Below are positions 22,600-32,883 of a DNA stretch of 64,000 bases, piece by piece. A program made the position numbers and the translations under genes. The number at the start of each line of letters is the position of its first letter. Within the stretch, counting starts at the first letter, position 1. The notes under the pieces are model-generated. The model saw nothing but the letters and a program-made list of their open reading frames with translations. It was not told the DNA's origin and did not search any database. The stretch is from Gracilaria gracilis (lineage: Eukaryota; Rhodophyta; Florideophyceae; Gracilariales; Gracilariaceae), in contig JARGSG010000029.1 in NCBI GenBank assembly GCA_030374805.1, positions 124,001 to 188,000 on the forward strand. Reading direction: 5' to 3'.

Positions 22600-25500
22600 G
22601 AACGCTCCCGCTAGATCCGATAAGGGTTTTTACAAAGGCTCCAACCCCTCCCAACGCAGTCATCTCTGACTGCAGGGGAAGGAGCCTATTCTGACCTCTT
22701 TCCTGCCTTCGCGGATCCGAATCCAATCGCCGACCCCGGCTTTCCCAAGAGCTTCGGATCTCTGTGCGCCATTGCAAAGCTCTTCATGTCGTTGACAGTA
22801 GACTTAGCCCTCGATGAGTGGGACTGCGAACCTTTTCTTCACGGCTTCGGTGAAGAATGCGTTGATGCCATGCCAACCTTCGCCATGGGGAAACTTCAAG
22901 GTAATGACGGGAATGGAACTCTCCTCTCGCTCCCCTTCTACATAGTGGATGGGAAGGGACCAATTCTGTTGGGAAACGAGGTACTTTCACGTTCTGACCT
23001 CCTGAACCAGGATAAAAAAGTCCTAATCCCTCAGGGAATTGTCGGCAATTCCGCTTCAGTCCTGCTCCGAACCTATCACACTGGTTCCGAACTCAAGAAG
23101 CAAACCAGACTCCTCCTTGTGCCCTCGTCCACCTCTTCCGTCAAGTCCTTCTTCGCAAAGAACCTTGCCCTAAAAGAAACGACGATAGAGAATGAAAAGC
23201 GATTCGCTAAGTGCTTTCATCTCTACACTCACCTACGTCCGAAGGACATGAAGAGGATCTGCCAACGCGCCGGTGTCCTCACAAGGAGGCTCGAAGCCTT
23301 GCTACAATCTGCCTTTGATTCTTGTACGGCATGTGCGAGCACTGGGCACCCACTAGCGTCCAGAAAGGTCTCCTTCTCCCGTATCTTAAAGGAATTCAAT
23401 GAACACGTCCAAGTGGACTTTATGTTTGTAGCCGAGCTCGGCAACCTCCTAATCCTCCACATGAAGGATGCAGCCTCAGGGTTCTCGGTCGCACGGCTAT
23501 GCCTCTCGAGAAACATGAAAAAGACTGCGGAAAGCTTTGTGATCCATTGGATCTCAACTCATGGCGCCTCCACAGAACTTTCGGGCGACCCAGAATTCGA
23601 CTGCGAAGAGTTCAGGGCAATGTGTGCCTCGCATGGCATTACATTTTGCCCTAGGCCAGCCCGTCAGCACAACAAGCTAGGAATCGTCGAATCTTCTAAC
23701 GAGGCCATCAGATTCCTGATCCAACGCCTCGTTAAAGACAGAAAATTCAGGGCTCCTAGATGGCAACAGTGCCCCTCGGACCAAGAATTGGTCTCTAGCG
23801 CCTCATTTGTCAAGAACATCTTGCTAGGTTCAAGGTTCGTATGCAGTTTCGGGCTGGCTCGAGGGTATAGGCCGGCACTCCACGGCCTGCCAAAAGCCAG
23901 GCTCACGAAGGACCTCGCCGATGCCTACCACTAAAAGGCAGCTCGTCAGGCCCTGCATACGTTCTTACGCACGAAAGAAGTAAAGCACCTAGACAAAACA
24001 CTCCTTGTTCCCAAGACACCTGTCTATTGCTTTGTGAAAAACGCAAGGAGGGGACAATGGTATCAAGGGTTTGTCAAGGAGGTCTATGAACACTTCGTAA
24101 TCGTTTCGGCGACAGAAGACCTCCACGGCTTCTCGTACACTGTTGCGTACGAAGACCTCCGTCTAAGCCCCAATTCTAAGTTGCTCGAAGAACTCGAGCG
24201 CATAGAACTCGGGTACACAGAATTTCCTCAACCTTCGCCCGACCCTGAAGTGGTCCTACAGCATGAACAGCCGGATATCCCGACGAACCCCCTTATCCAA
24301 ATAACGGAAGAGCCGCCAAAAATGGAGGATGACCTACAGCTGAATACCGCATTCGCAGAATGGGATGACCATCCCCTTCTTGCCGGAACATCCGCTACTC
24401 GCCCTTTCAACATTCCATCGAAGGACATTGGCCAACCGGTTCCATCCTCCGCTACTCTACCTCCAAACGCGTCGCAAAAGTCCGCGAAGCAAGCCATCTT
24501 GAAGGACCTCTACGCCAAATTCGGTAATGATCCGCTCACAGAGCACAAGCTTCAAGGAGCACCCAGGTGGTTACTTGAGCAATCCATCAACAACGAGAGA
24601 GAGAACTACAAGCAAAAGGGACCATATCGTGCAGTGCCCATTCGGTCAATCCCCAGGGACGCAAACCTTATATCCTCCCATCACTTCTTCAATGTTAAAC
24701 ACGATGGAGAAAGAACATAATGAAGTTGAAGTGCCGCCTCGTACCTCACGGAAACAGAGATCGCGAGAAAGACACTCTTCGCTTCGACTCTTCTACAGCG
24801 CAGTTCTCGACTATAGGTACGCTCCTCTCACTTTCATCCCTTTTCCATTTCCCAATAGAATCACTTGACATGAAATCGGCCTACCTGCAGGCAGGAGAGC
24901 TGAAGCGGGACATATACATGCGCCCACCACGAGGCTGGAGCACATATACTGATGAAGTGTGGAAGCTACTAGCCCCATCCTACAGACTAGTGGAGTCTGG
25001 AAGGCTATGGAAACTCTGTGTCGAGGAGTGGCTCTGGATATAGGTTTCGTGCATGTACCTGGGATTCCGCAACTGTTTCTGATGTGGAAAGGCGGTGAGC
25101 TAGTGATGGCCCTAGCCAAGGTAGTCGACGACATGATCTTCTCCGGAAAAGCTGAACATATGCAACGCTTCCGAGAGAACATATCCGCCAAGTTCGATGT
25201 AGGGCGGTTTAACAGAGGACCAGATATTGTCTTCAACCGCCTCTTCATCAAACAACACGCAGACTCCAGCGTCTCCTTGAGTATGGAGAAGTTCCTCTCG
25301 ACCACCAAGCCGATCGAACTCTCCCATCACCCCAAGAAAGACAATGACGGCGGGTGCACACCGGAAGAACTACGACGCTTCCAGGCACTGACCGGGAAAC
25401 TGAACTTTCTTGGCCACAGCATTCTTCCGCAGGCCTCCTTAGTTGGAAGTAAGCTGCAGCAGAACGTCTCTCAGCTGAAAATATGCCATATAAGGCAACT

Positions 25501-26114
25501 CAACCAAGCCCTGGTTGACTTGAAATCGTTTTCGCCCACGCTGCTATACAAGTCAACAGCCGAACCTATATCTCCTACGAGCTTTGAAGCTGACGTGATA
25601 GGCTCCAGTGACGCCACTCCAGGCAACACCTCTTATGGCCAAACAGGGTTTTTGTGTGGGTTATCCTTCCAGGCCAAGAAGCTCCAGTTGTTCCATGTAT
25701 TGGACTGGCAAAGCTCCAGACAACACAGAGTCTCCCTTTCCTCCGCGGGTGCGAAAATACTAGCCGCCGCCCACACAGCGGATCTAGCAATCTACCTGGC
25801 TGAAACAGTGCCCTACATGGTACATCCATGAGGCCAGAAAGCCAAGCCCAAACTTGCAAATGTTTGTAGATTCATTTGGACTATGCAGCACAATTTCTAC
25901 ACTACATGAGCAAAAGGACTTTCGTCTCCGCCCCACCGTTGCGCGCCTTCGAGACTCCTTCGAGGCCCGAGAGATTAACTCTTTAAGCTGGATCCCCCGG
26001 CCTGTGAACCCTGCGGCTGCACTTACAAAGATTAACCCCCATGCTTTCAAGAAGCTAAATCACATGATGGTGAACGGCATAGTATCTAAGGAGACCTTAG
26101 ACTCTATAACCTAA
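22600..26114 (+). pseudogene. pol: Copia C pol (protease, integrase, RT, RNase H)
   Basis: The protease-end motif is GPILLGNEVLSRSDLL (about 22955). The integrase core is in one frame (22786-23934) with catalytic residues in QVDFMF, GDPEFDCEEF and IVESSNEA. RT begins KLKCRLVPHGNRDREKDTLRF (24720 on) with LDMKSAYLQAGELKRDIYM and a VVDDMIFSG catalytic box (about 25120). RNase H is GSSDATPGNTSYGQTGFL (25600). The copia C-terminal block PVNPAAALTKI ends at 26114. Integrase upstream of RT defines Ty1/copia. Lesions include TAA 23932-23934, a one-base shift at 24718-24720 and two later frame changes. Confidence 0.9.
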
Positions 26115-26171
26115 GCTTAAACATTTATCTACCAAGCAATTTGACTTTAAATACTCTAATGCGCAATTCTA

Positions 26172-27851
26172 ATGGCCCTTGCCCGGCTTACCCTTGTGCT
26201 TTGCACGCTCGGCCGCGCGCTTCGCAGCTCTACTACGGTTCTTGCCACCTCCTTCGCGACGCGGTACAGCGCGTATAAGTGGAATTTCAAGAATACGCTC
26301 GAACAAAGCGGGATCACCAACATAGCACCTCACGACGTATTCACTAAGTTTTGGCGGATAACGTTCGACAGCATCTAGGATCTCGTCATTCTTGCAATCC
26401 ACGCAGATAACGTGATCAACGTTCTTTGCACGCATGCGTACCAGGTACACACCATCGTCCTGCATCAACAGAAACCTCAAGTACCCGGTATACGTCCCCC
26501 TACGAACAGCAAATCTGGCCGAAATATGGCCGAAATGTGGCCGAAATATGGCCATTTAGCTCGAAAACTTGTGAGGACGTGTAACGAGCTAAGATACACA
26601 ATTCTTACTCTTCTTCGTATGGCCGAAAACCGGCCGAAACGTTGTCAAGTGTACACGTGTAAATGATCAAAAGTATTCAATTTACCTAGTCACACGTTTT
26701 TACAGGTTTTCGACCTCGAGGGCCATATTTCGCTCACATTTCGGCCGTATTTCGGCCAGATTTGCTGTTCGTAGGGTTCCTTTGGTCGAAACGCACGCGC
26801 TGGAGTTCGACCCTGTCGGCACATCGGGCAACCCAAGCTGCCGCGTTCGAGAAAGACAACATACTTGGAACGAAGTGGCGAAACAAACTCTCACGCGCGT
26901 ACTGTGCGCCAACAACTCGAGCCATGCCATTTGCCACAGATGATTGAAGGCAAAGGCTGGACGTATCGCCCACAAGCATTGAAAAACCTCGAAGCTCAAA
27001 CCGTCGAGTCTTTTCCGTCAGTTTTCGGTCTCCTGGGCTGGAAACTCGCACTGGAACGCCAGGGTGCTTCAAACAATACGCATCCAACGCATCTAGAACC
27101 GCATGATCATGAATTGCGACTACCGTCATCGCACCAGTCCGAGCATCATACTCTTTACGATACGGGACACCGCCCTTACATATTCATAGATGGTTAAACG
27201 CATTTGTCAACGAAGGACCCCGAGCGAGTCTAACTCTATACCACACCACCCCCAGCGGGACTCATCATTGTTGTGGCCATAATAGCGCCCGCCTTCCAAG
27301 CTTCGAACACCAACTTCGGCTGGAAGCATACCGTCTTTGGCTACATACATCACGGCATCAATACACCACTCTTCCTTGGAGCCATCTTCGCATTTTTACA
27401 AGCCATACCTTTGCGTGGTAGCATGGTCTGATGGAACCTTTGGCCGCGCTTGGCACCGCCTGCGAGCTCGCACTCCCGCTACGCGGTCTAACTCTACGGC
27501 TTTACAGTAACGGTAATCACCGTCAATATGTTCGAGAAGGTAGCGCTCGTGGTTGTTTTCATCAAAACGCTTTACTGTAGAAAGTTTCTGCCTGCTCCAA
27601 TTCTGATAGGACTAAATGCACACAGTGGGAGTATGAGATGGCATGTGAAACGGGAAAACGCGCAAATGCATCTTTTTCTTGTGTGAATCACGCAACCTAT
27701 TCTTCACAATTGCGGAGTAACTGTCTTTTTTGCAAACCGCCAAGCGCAACGATACTTGCATATTTCGCTTTTCCATGTTGTACCCGATGCGAACGCTAGC
27801 GCCAACGCGTGAATTACTGCCATATATGCGAACCTCGCTCGCTTTTCGCAT
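26172..27851 (-). pseudogene. Copia C antisense extra ORF, copy C, split by a MITE
   Basis: Convergent with pol, 57 bp from its stop. The C-terminal part (26172-26497) reads FLLMQDDGVYLVRMRAKNV, DHVICVDCKNDEILDAVERYP and a Lys-rich tail. The central part (26777-27129) holds TSSLCLQSSVANGMARVV, matching the conserved Cys region of copies A and B. Upstream, YYGHNNDES (near 27270) and a further open frame to about 27851, broken by one TAG near 27610, suggest a protein of about 460 residues, longer than the A and B remnants show. A 279-bp MITE interrupts it at 26498-26776. Copy C is more diverged from A and B than they are from each other. Confidence 0.6.
26498..26776. mobile_element. MITE with about 55-bp terminal inverted repeats
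   Basis: Ends CCCTACGAACAGCAAATCTG and its reverse complement. The terminal repeats extend about 55 bp through a GGCCGAAATATGGCC-type motif repeated three times in each arm. The interior is AT-rich with no coding capacity. It lies exactly inside the antisense ORF of copia C. The target duplication is at most 2-3 bp and unclear. The superfamily is unassigned. Confidence 0.8.
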
Positions 27852-28185
27852 TAACCATTTGCAAAAAAAGGGTAAACAGCGTTAGAAGTAATATTGTTTT
27901 CGTACTGTACTTGTAGTAGGCGTTCTCCGAGCCGCAACCAGTCGAAAGACTTGGCGAACCCCTCACCGAACCGCTACTTGCAAGTGTTCTCTAAGCGGAG
28001 CCACAGCAAACCTTCAGGTCAGAGAGCCCTCTTAGGGAACCGTTGAGTGCACAACGTGCGCGCCAACGAAGACCGGCGAATGACCCGAAAACGCTCGAAT
28101 ATGTAGTGCAACCTTTTTTGGTTTGCGCGCCAACACGTGTTCAATTCTAATTTTTCCCGGCTTGCTGGAGGGTGACCCGGAACTG
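27852..28185. other. Copia C, 5' side of antisense ORF
   Basis: Noncoding stretch between the antisense ORF start and the PPT. It contains the block at about 28005-28085 that is conserved upstream of copy B. No ORF seen. Confidence 0.4.
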
Positions 28186-28194
28186 GAGGGGGGT
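28186..28194 (+). other. Copia C polypurine tract
   Basis: GGAGGGGGG immediately precedes the TGTGGACAGCTG start of the 3' LTR. Confidence 0.8.
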
Positions 28195-28230
28195 GTGGAC
28201 AGCTGTTCTACGTGAGGCCCAGCCGCTTCT

Positions 28231-28648
28231 GTTGTGAATCTGTAGGGGAGTTAGTCCCAAATTAATTGGTTTATTTATTGCTGGATAGTTTCGTCGGACT
28301 GAGTTGTTGGAATTTAGCCGTGGAAGTTTGCGTGGAATGCATGGGTGGAATCATTGCTATATTTTATTGTTGGACTTTGCTAGCGGAAGTATTTGTCTAA
28401 CTACAGTGCTTCTACTTCTATATAGTAAAGTCTATATAAACTGTCTTGTCGGAGCGCTTCACTCTCTCCCGTCTTCTCGCTCCAAACGCAGAGCGGAAAG
28501 GAGAGCCCAGAAGCGCCTCCCCCGACAAAAGCGTTCTTTACAATAAGTAAGAATAAATTATATTTTATCGAAAAACTTAAGCTTTGCAAAAAACTTTAAA
28601 TAGTAAGCAAAAACCAAAACATTCTGAAAAACGAATCAAATTGCTACA
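28231..28648 (+). repeat. Solo LTR of another retrotransposon, 418 bp
   Basis: Begins TGTTGTGAATC, ends TTGCTACA, and is flanked by GCTTC on both sides (28226-28230 and 28649-28653). The 5' LTR of copia C shows the uninterrupted site (CCAGCCGCTTC then ACGGG). It contains a TATA box (TATATAAA, 28432-28439) and an AATAAA signal (28552-28557), as expected for an LTR. No matching internal region occurs in the window. Confidence 0.85.
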
Positions 28649-28679
28649 GCTTCAAACGGGTTTCTCTAAAGTGATAGGG

Positions 28680-28780
28680 CGCCTCAAAGGGGCCCGCCTG
28701 CCCTGACACGTAGTAACAGCTAGTGTAGAGGCTACACTAGCTGTCACTACGTGTCTGCGCAGGCGGGCCCCTTTGAGGCG
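28680..28780. repeat. 49-bp-arm palindrome in copia C 3' LTR
   Basis: Arms 28680-28728 and 28732-28780 are reverse complements with three mismatches and a 3-base loop. The 5' LTR keeps only the right arm. The outer left edge continues TGATAGGGCG, which also matches inverted LTR sequence. Confidence 0.85.
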
Positions 28781-28955
28781 GGGGCCGGAGAATCTACGCA
28801 CTGTACAGGTCGTAGAATAAACGCCCAGAACCTACGCCTATATGTAACAGCTTCGGCAGGATCCTCCCTACAGCACAAAGCGGCACCCAGATCCTCCCTG
28901 GCCAGTAATTGACCGCCAAGTCAGTAGACCCTCCCTAGCTCCGCCTCCCATTGGT

Positions 28956-30112
28956 TCAGATACTCGTGATGTTTGACGTGACTATAAAGGGCGCGCCCAA
29001 TTGGTTTAGAACTCCGTAACGATTGAAGTGACAATAAAGGGCGTGCATTTCGAAAAAGCGCGCGCAATTCAAAGCACACTGCTTTCATGCGACCGCCGCT
29101 GAGCAGCGCTGCTGTCCATGATCCTCGCACCGTGTTACATACCTCTCGCCGTTTGCTGCCCTGCTCCCCAATCCCTCCCAGCTTCATGCTCCCCCATCCC
29201 TCCCAGCTTCATGCTCCTCCATCCCTCCCAGCTTCATCGTTTCGTTTCTTTGACTTCACTCTGCAAAACGCAAACACTTCGGCCTTTCTATCATTACCGT
29301 CGTCTCCCAGGTCCAAGGGCTCCACTAATTGCGTAACTTCCACTTCGTAGCCTTCATTTTGCACTTGTAACTCTTCCGTCTCAATATTTCCGCTCTTTGC
29401 ACACTTTCTGGTTCCAAACGCTCCGCTCGTCACTCACGGTTCTCACATTGTCACATACTCTCTGGTTTCAAATGCTCCGCTCCTCGCTTACATTCTCCTC
29501 ATTGTAGCACACCCTCTGGGTTCAATCTCTTCGCACGCTTTCTGATCCCAAACGCTCCGCATGTCGCTCACAGTCTGCACATTAGATCACACCCTCTCCT
29601 CAAACTATCGGCTTTCCGCTCACCTTCTTCTCTACGCGTACTCTCTGCTCCTGGCTCACTACCTGTCCCGAACAACCTCTGATTGTCGCGCATCTTTCGC
29701 TGTTTTGGTCCTCATCGCCATTCTTGGGTTGCACACCTTTCGGTAGCCGCGCGTCGAACAACCTTTCACATACCCTGGTCTTCGATGAGCCGCTGCTCGT
29801 GGCCCACCCACCGGTCGAGGATTGTTCTCTGTTCGTCCCACTATCCGCTCGTTGATGACCCTCTGTTCGTCCTACTCTCCGCTCATGCTGGATGACCCTC
29901 CATTCGTCGATGACCCCCTGTTTCTCGAAAACTCTCCGCCCGCTCGTCGCATTGTCTCCCTGGCTTCCGTCAGTAATCATGGTGTCAGCCGCCTATACTG
30001 CAACTTAATTGTGCTTGCATGGATCGGAAACGTTGAGGATACGTCAGAGTGGAATCCAATTGCATGTGGAGCGCTATTTGTGTGTCAAACTAACAACTTT
30101 ATTTTTCAATGC
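28956..30112. repeat. MULE 3' region with tandem repeats
   Basis: No ORF supported. At 29163-29236 a roughly 24-bp unit (CATCCCTCCCAGCTTCATG) is repeated three times. From about 29405 to 29600 a looser 60-70 bp unit around CTTTCTGGTTCCAAACGCTC recurs. Near 29835-29925 GATGACCC(T/C)C units recur. Arrays inside terminal repeats are common in MULEs and may bind the transposase. Confidence 0.6.
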
Positions 30113-31136
30113 TTATCTGGGATGGTACTTGTTGTCAGGGTGATCTACTACCGAGAAGGCTCTGCTAATTGCGTCTTGCGGAGTGCAAATAAGTGGAGCC
30201 GAAGAAGAATTTTGAGCCTGAGGATTTTGACTTGGACGTTCGACTTGCGTGGTTGTTAGGTTCTGCGTACTGTGGTTCACCTTCTGCCGCTTTCCGGATC
30301 CTCGTTCCAGGAAAGATTTCTTCCTCTTCCTAGCCCGAGAACCTAACCCCGCATTAGGGTTCCCAATTGAGAGGTTGACAGCTTGTTCAGCGTTCGTAGG
30401 AAGATCCGGGACAGTGGCTAGAGTGGGAATTGTGTCTTGGGGCCTGCTCGGGTATCGGCCTGCATTACGTTCTCTCAATCCATTGTTAAGGTATTGTTTG
30501 AGACTCTGAATGGCTACGTCTCTATAGTTCTGTGTGACACGATGCATTTGGTGGCACAGAGACTTACAATCCGCATACGTTGCGTAGGAAGAGATCTCTG
30601 TGGTGCGCTGTGTTGCCAATTGAGCGAGAAGCTCGCCAGAAGCAGATCTTGGAGGATCTTGTGCGTTATGGGTCTCAATATCCGTTGAGATGGGTTGAGT
30701 ATTAGCCCCTGTTGCCGTTTGTCGGAGCTTCAGTATATCTGGTACGGTCCAGCAGTTTGGATCTCGGTTCTAATACGGGTACCATAGGTTTGATATGTCG
30801 AAATGGCGGGGGAGAGCATCGTGGATATGTGGCCACCGACCCGTTGCATCATTGAATACAACGAAGATGCGAGTGAGGTGAGAAGAAGGAATTCCCCACG
30901 CAGTCATGTTTCTACAGCTGCATCTCTCTGTTACCATGTCTGGCGAGTCGGTTTGTTTGTGAAGGTATACATTATATATCCTTTCTGCGTTGTCAGTCTG
31001 AGAATTCACTCCATCAATTGAGACTGCCCGTGTGACAGAGAACAGGACGAGAGGTTGATCAGAAGACAATTGGAGATCTTCGAGGTCGACCTCGTAGTTG
31101 AACGCAGCGTCGCGTGTGCGGAGTACGACGGCATCC
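30113..31136 (-). pseudogene. MULE transposase, C-terminal part (SWIM finger)
   Basis: This continues the transposase interrupted at 42332 by Gy2. Residues read as a SWIM zinc finger, CSCRNMTAWGIPSSH, where the third ligand Cys is Ser. A TAG at 30770-30772 then interrupts the frame, which resumes for 168 codons and ends at 30113 with a basic cluster (RKRKKSFLERGSGKRQK) that looks like a nuclear localisation signal. The first codons of the ORF as read from the left edge lie in the Gy2 LTR and are not part of the gene; the true sequence begins at 31136. Confidence 0.85.
31132..31136. repeat. Gy2 target-site duplication (CATCC)
   Basis: CATCC at 31132-31136 precedes one LTR; CATCC at 42332-42336 follows the other. 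Both sides are MULE transposase coding sequence. Confidence 0.92.
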
Positions 31137-31677
31137 TGTGGTATAACACAATAAATCAAAGAGTCCAAAGCGGTCTTGAGACGGGAGCGGCGGCAGCGTA
31201 CAGTCGTGTGACTGTAATGAGTCCGAGCGGAGAGGGAGGGCGGAAGCACCGGGCGGTCGAAGGGAGAGTGGACGGTCAGTATCACCAAGCGCGTACAGGG
31301 GCGCGCAAAAGGGTACAAACGGTCTGAGAAACCTGAGTAGAATATACCGTGCGGTCTATCGTTAGCGCAAGCTGGCGAGAAAGATGTTCGGCAGAAGATG
31401 CTTGTCGTTTACGATTGGGAGCCTCAGGAGATCCGAACTACAACTAAATATCGGGTCTGGGCCCCATTACTAACTACTGTACGATCGGTCTAATTTGCAT
31501 TGTCACCACCAAGTCCGTACACGTGGCCAACTTGTACGCTGTGCCAATCCGTCCGGCATTTGATCACCAAATCGTACACGTGGCGGTGCCACGGCACTAG
31601 CCCATCGTGCACTACCCCTTCGTACGTGAACGGCTGATCAGACATACTCTGTACCAACCCGGGCCCACTATAATACA
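31137..31677 (-). repeat. Gy2 3' LTR
   Basis: Starts TGTGGTATAACAC and ends ACTATAATACA on the + strand. It is the 3' LTR because pol reads leftward. Confidence 0.92.
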
Positions 31678-31689
31678 GATCCCCCTCCT
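31678..31689 (-). other. Gy2 polypurine tract
   Basis: AGGAGGGGGATC on the - strand, adjoining the 3' LTR. It shares the AGGAGGGGGA core with Gy1 and Gy3. Confidence 0.85.
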
Positions 31690-32857
31690 ACACTTGCGCT
31701 CCGCCCTCGGAGCGCCGCGTAGTGTCGTCAAGTCGCTACGCATCTGTCCGCATGGTTGAGAGGGCGCCATAGTGTCCGTTTGGAAATCTGTCCGGAAAGG
31801 GCGGGGCGAAGCCATGCCAAAATTTTCAGAGCGGGAGCTACGAAAAGAGCCTCAAGTACGTGTGGGAAAGATCCAAGCCGAGCGGAGCGAAACGCACTGG
31901 TGCGCGAATGGGGGATCGAAGCCGCTCGAGGCGTGATCCGGGGTGTGCGCAACCGTTATACCTGTGCAGACCGTAGGCACTCGTTCGAGTACCGTCAACG
32001 TGCTCGGCCCCGCGTACGTTCAAGTCCGATCGGAAATGTGCATCTCGTCCTCTAGGGTATCCGCGACGTTCGCCACACGGGGCGTGTCCGGCGGGGCTTC
32101 GAAGTCGTTAGCCCCGCCTACCGCGAGGTCTGCACTTGGTGTCATCCGTTCGGTAACACGCGGCATGCGTGCGTGTATTCCGTACGGGTTACGGGAAGCC
32201 ACAGCGTCCGCTTTCGGAAAATTTGCCCAGGATGGGCGGGGCGAAACCATGCCTGATATCCCTAAGTGGAGGAGACACCATACGGACGGAACCGTTGGGG
32301 ACGCTTGCCGTGTTACGTACGAGTGGGCGTGAAGACGGGTACTGACGGCAGCGAAGGCGTGCGTGTATCCGTGTCTTTCCGTGCGGTTCGTCTCGAAGGA
32401 GAACGCCCGATGGGGTTCCAATCGGCACACCCAGCACGTCTCGATGGAGGGCGTCTGGCGGGTACGCGTATTGGCACGCGCCGCACGTCTCGACGGAGAG
32501 CGTACGGCGGATGATCCCTTAGCGGTCGAACGCGTGTCCGTGCGGGTACGCCGTGCCCGAAGCGGTGGTCCTCTTTTGTAAATAGACTGGCGGTCGAAGG
32601 ACCATCAGTGCTCATTGTGACCGTACGGGCAAGCCACCGTACGAATTGGACGCGATGCGACGCAGCGACGAAGCGAGTATATAGTGTATCTCGTGTGAAG
32701 TGGGTGGCGGAACGTCAGCTCCTGATCCTCCAATAAAAATAAATTGGTCAGCACTGACATTTCGTCCGCGCGGTGCCTGTACGATGACATAGTCGTCGTG
32801 ACGATTCCAAACGGTCGGTAATACCTCAAGTACCGCGTTGTCGTGTTCACCTCCCCC
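31690..32857. other. Gy2 noncoding region between PPT and antisense ORF
   Basis: About 1.2 kb without a convincing ORF on either strand. It is rich in CCGNNCGG-like motifs (for example CCGTACGG near 32181 and 32622) and ends in a TATA box for the antisense gene. It may serve as the upstream region of that gene. Confidence 0.5.
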
Positions 32858-32863
32858 TATAAG
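32858..32863 (+). promoter_or_regulatory. TATA box for Gy2 antisense ORF
   Basis: CCCCTATAAGAG on the + strand, 63 bp ahead of ATG 32926. At a usual spacing of about 30 bp, transcription would begin after ATG 32884, so Met at 32926 (MAPNLSGSG) would be the start. A matching TATAAG precedes the Gy3 antisense ORF. Confidence 0.4.
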
Positions 32864-32883
32864 AGCGCCAGCCAAGCGGTGGC

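Larger units (their letters stand above)
28195..28780 (+). repeat. Copia C 3' LTR, proximal part (with solo LTR insert)
   Basis: TGTGGACAGCTGTTCTACG matches the 5' LTR start. It is interrupted at 28231 by a solo LTR, resumes at 28649 and stops at 28780 where the MULE begins. The remainder lies at 46574-46633 and 49460-49647. Confidence 0.85.

Noticed and set aside
29087-29350. 87-codon + strand ORF in the MULE 3' region
   Set aside because: Pro/Ser-rich translation of a 24-bp tandem repeat; no conservation seen.
31137-31318. N-terminal part of an ORF running 30770-31318 on the - strand
   Set aside because: A chimera created by the Gy2 insertion: LTR codons fused to MULE transposase codons.
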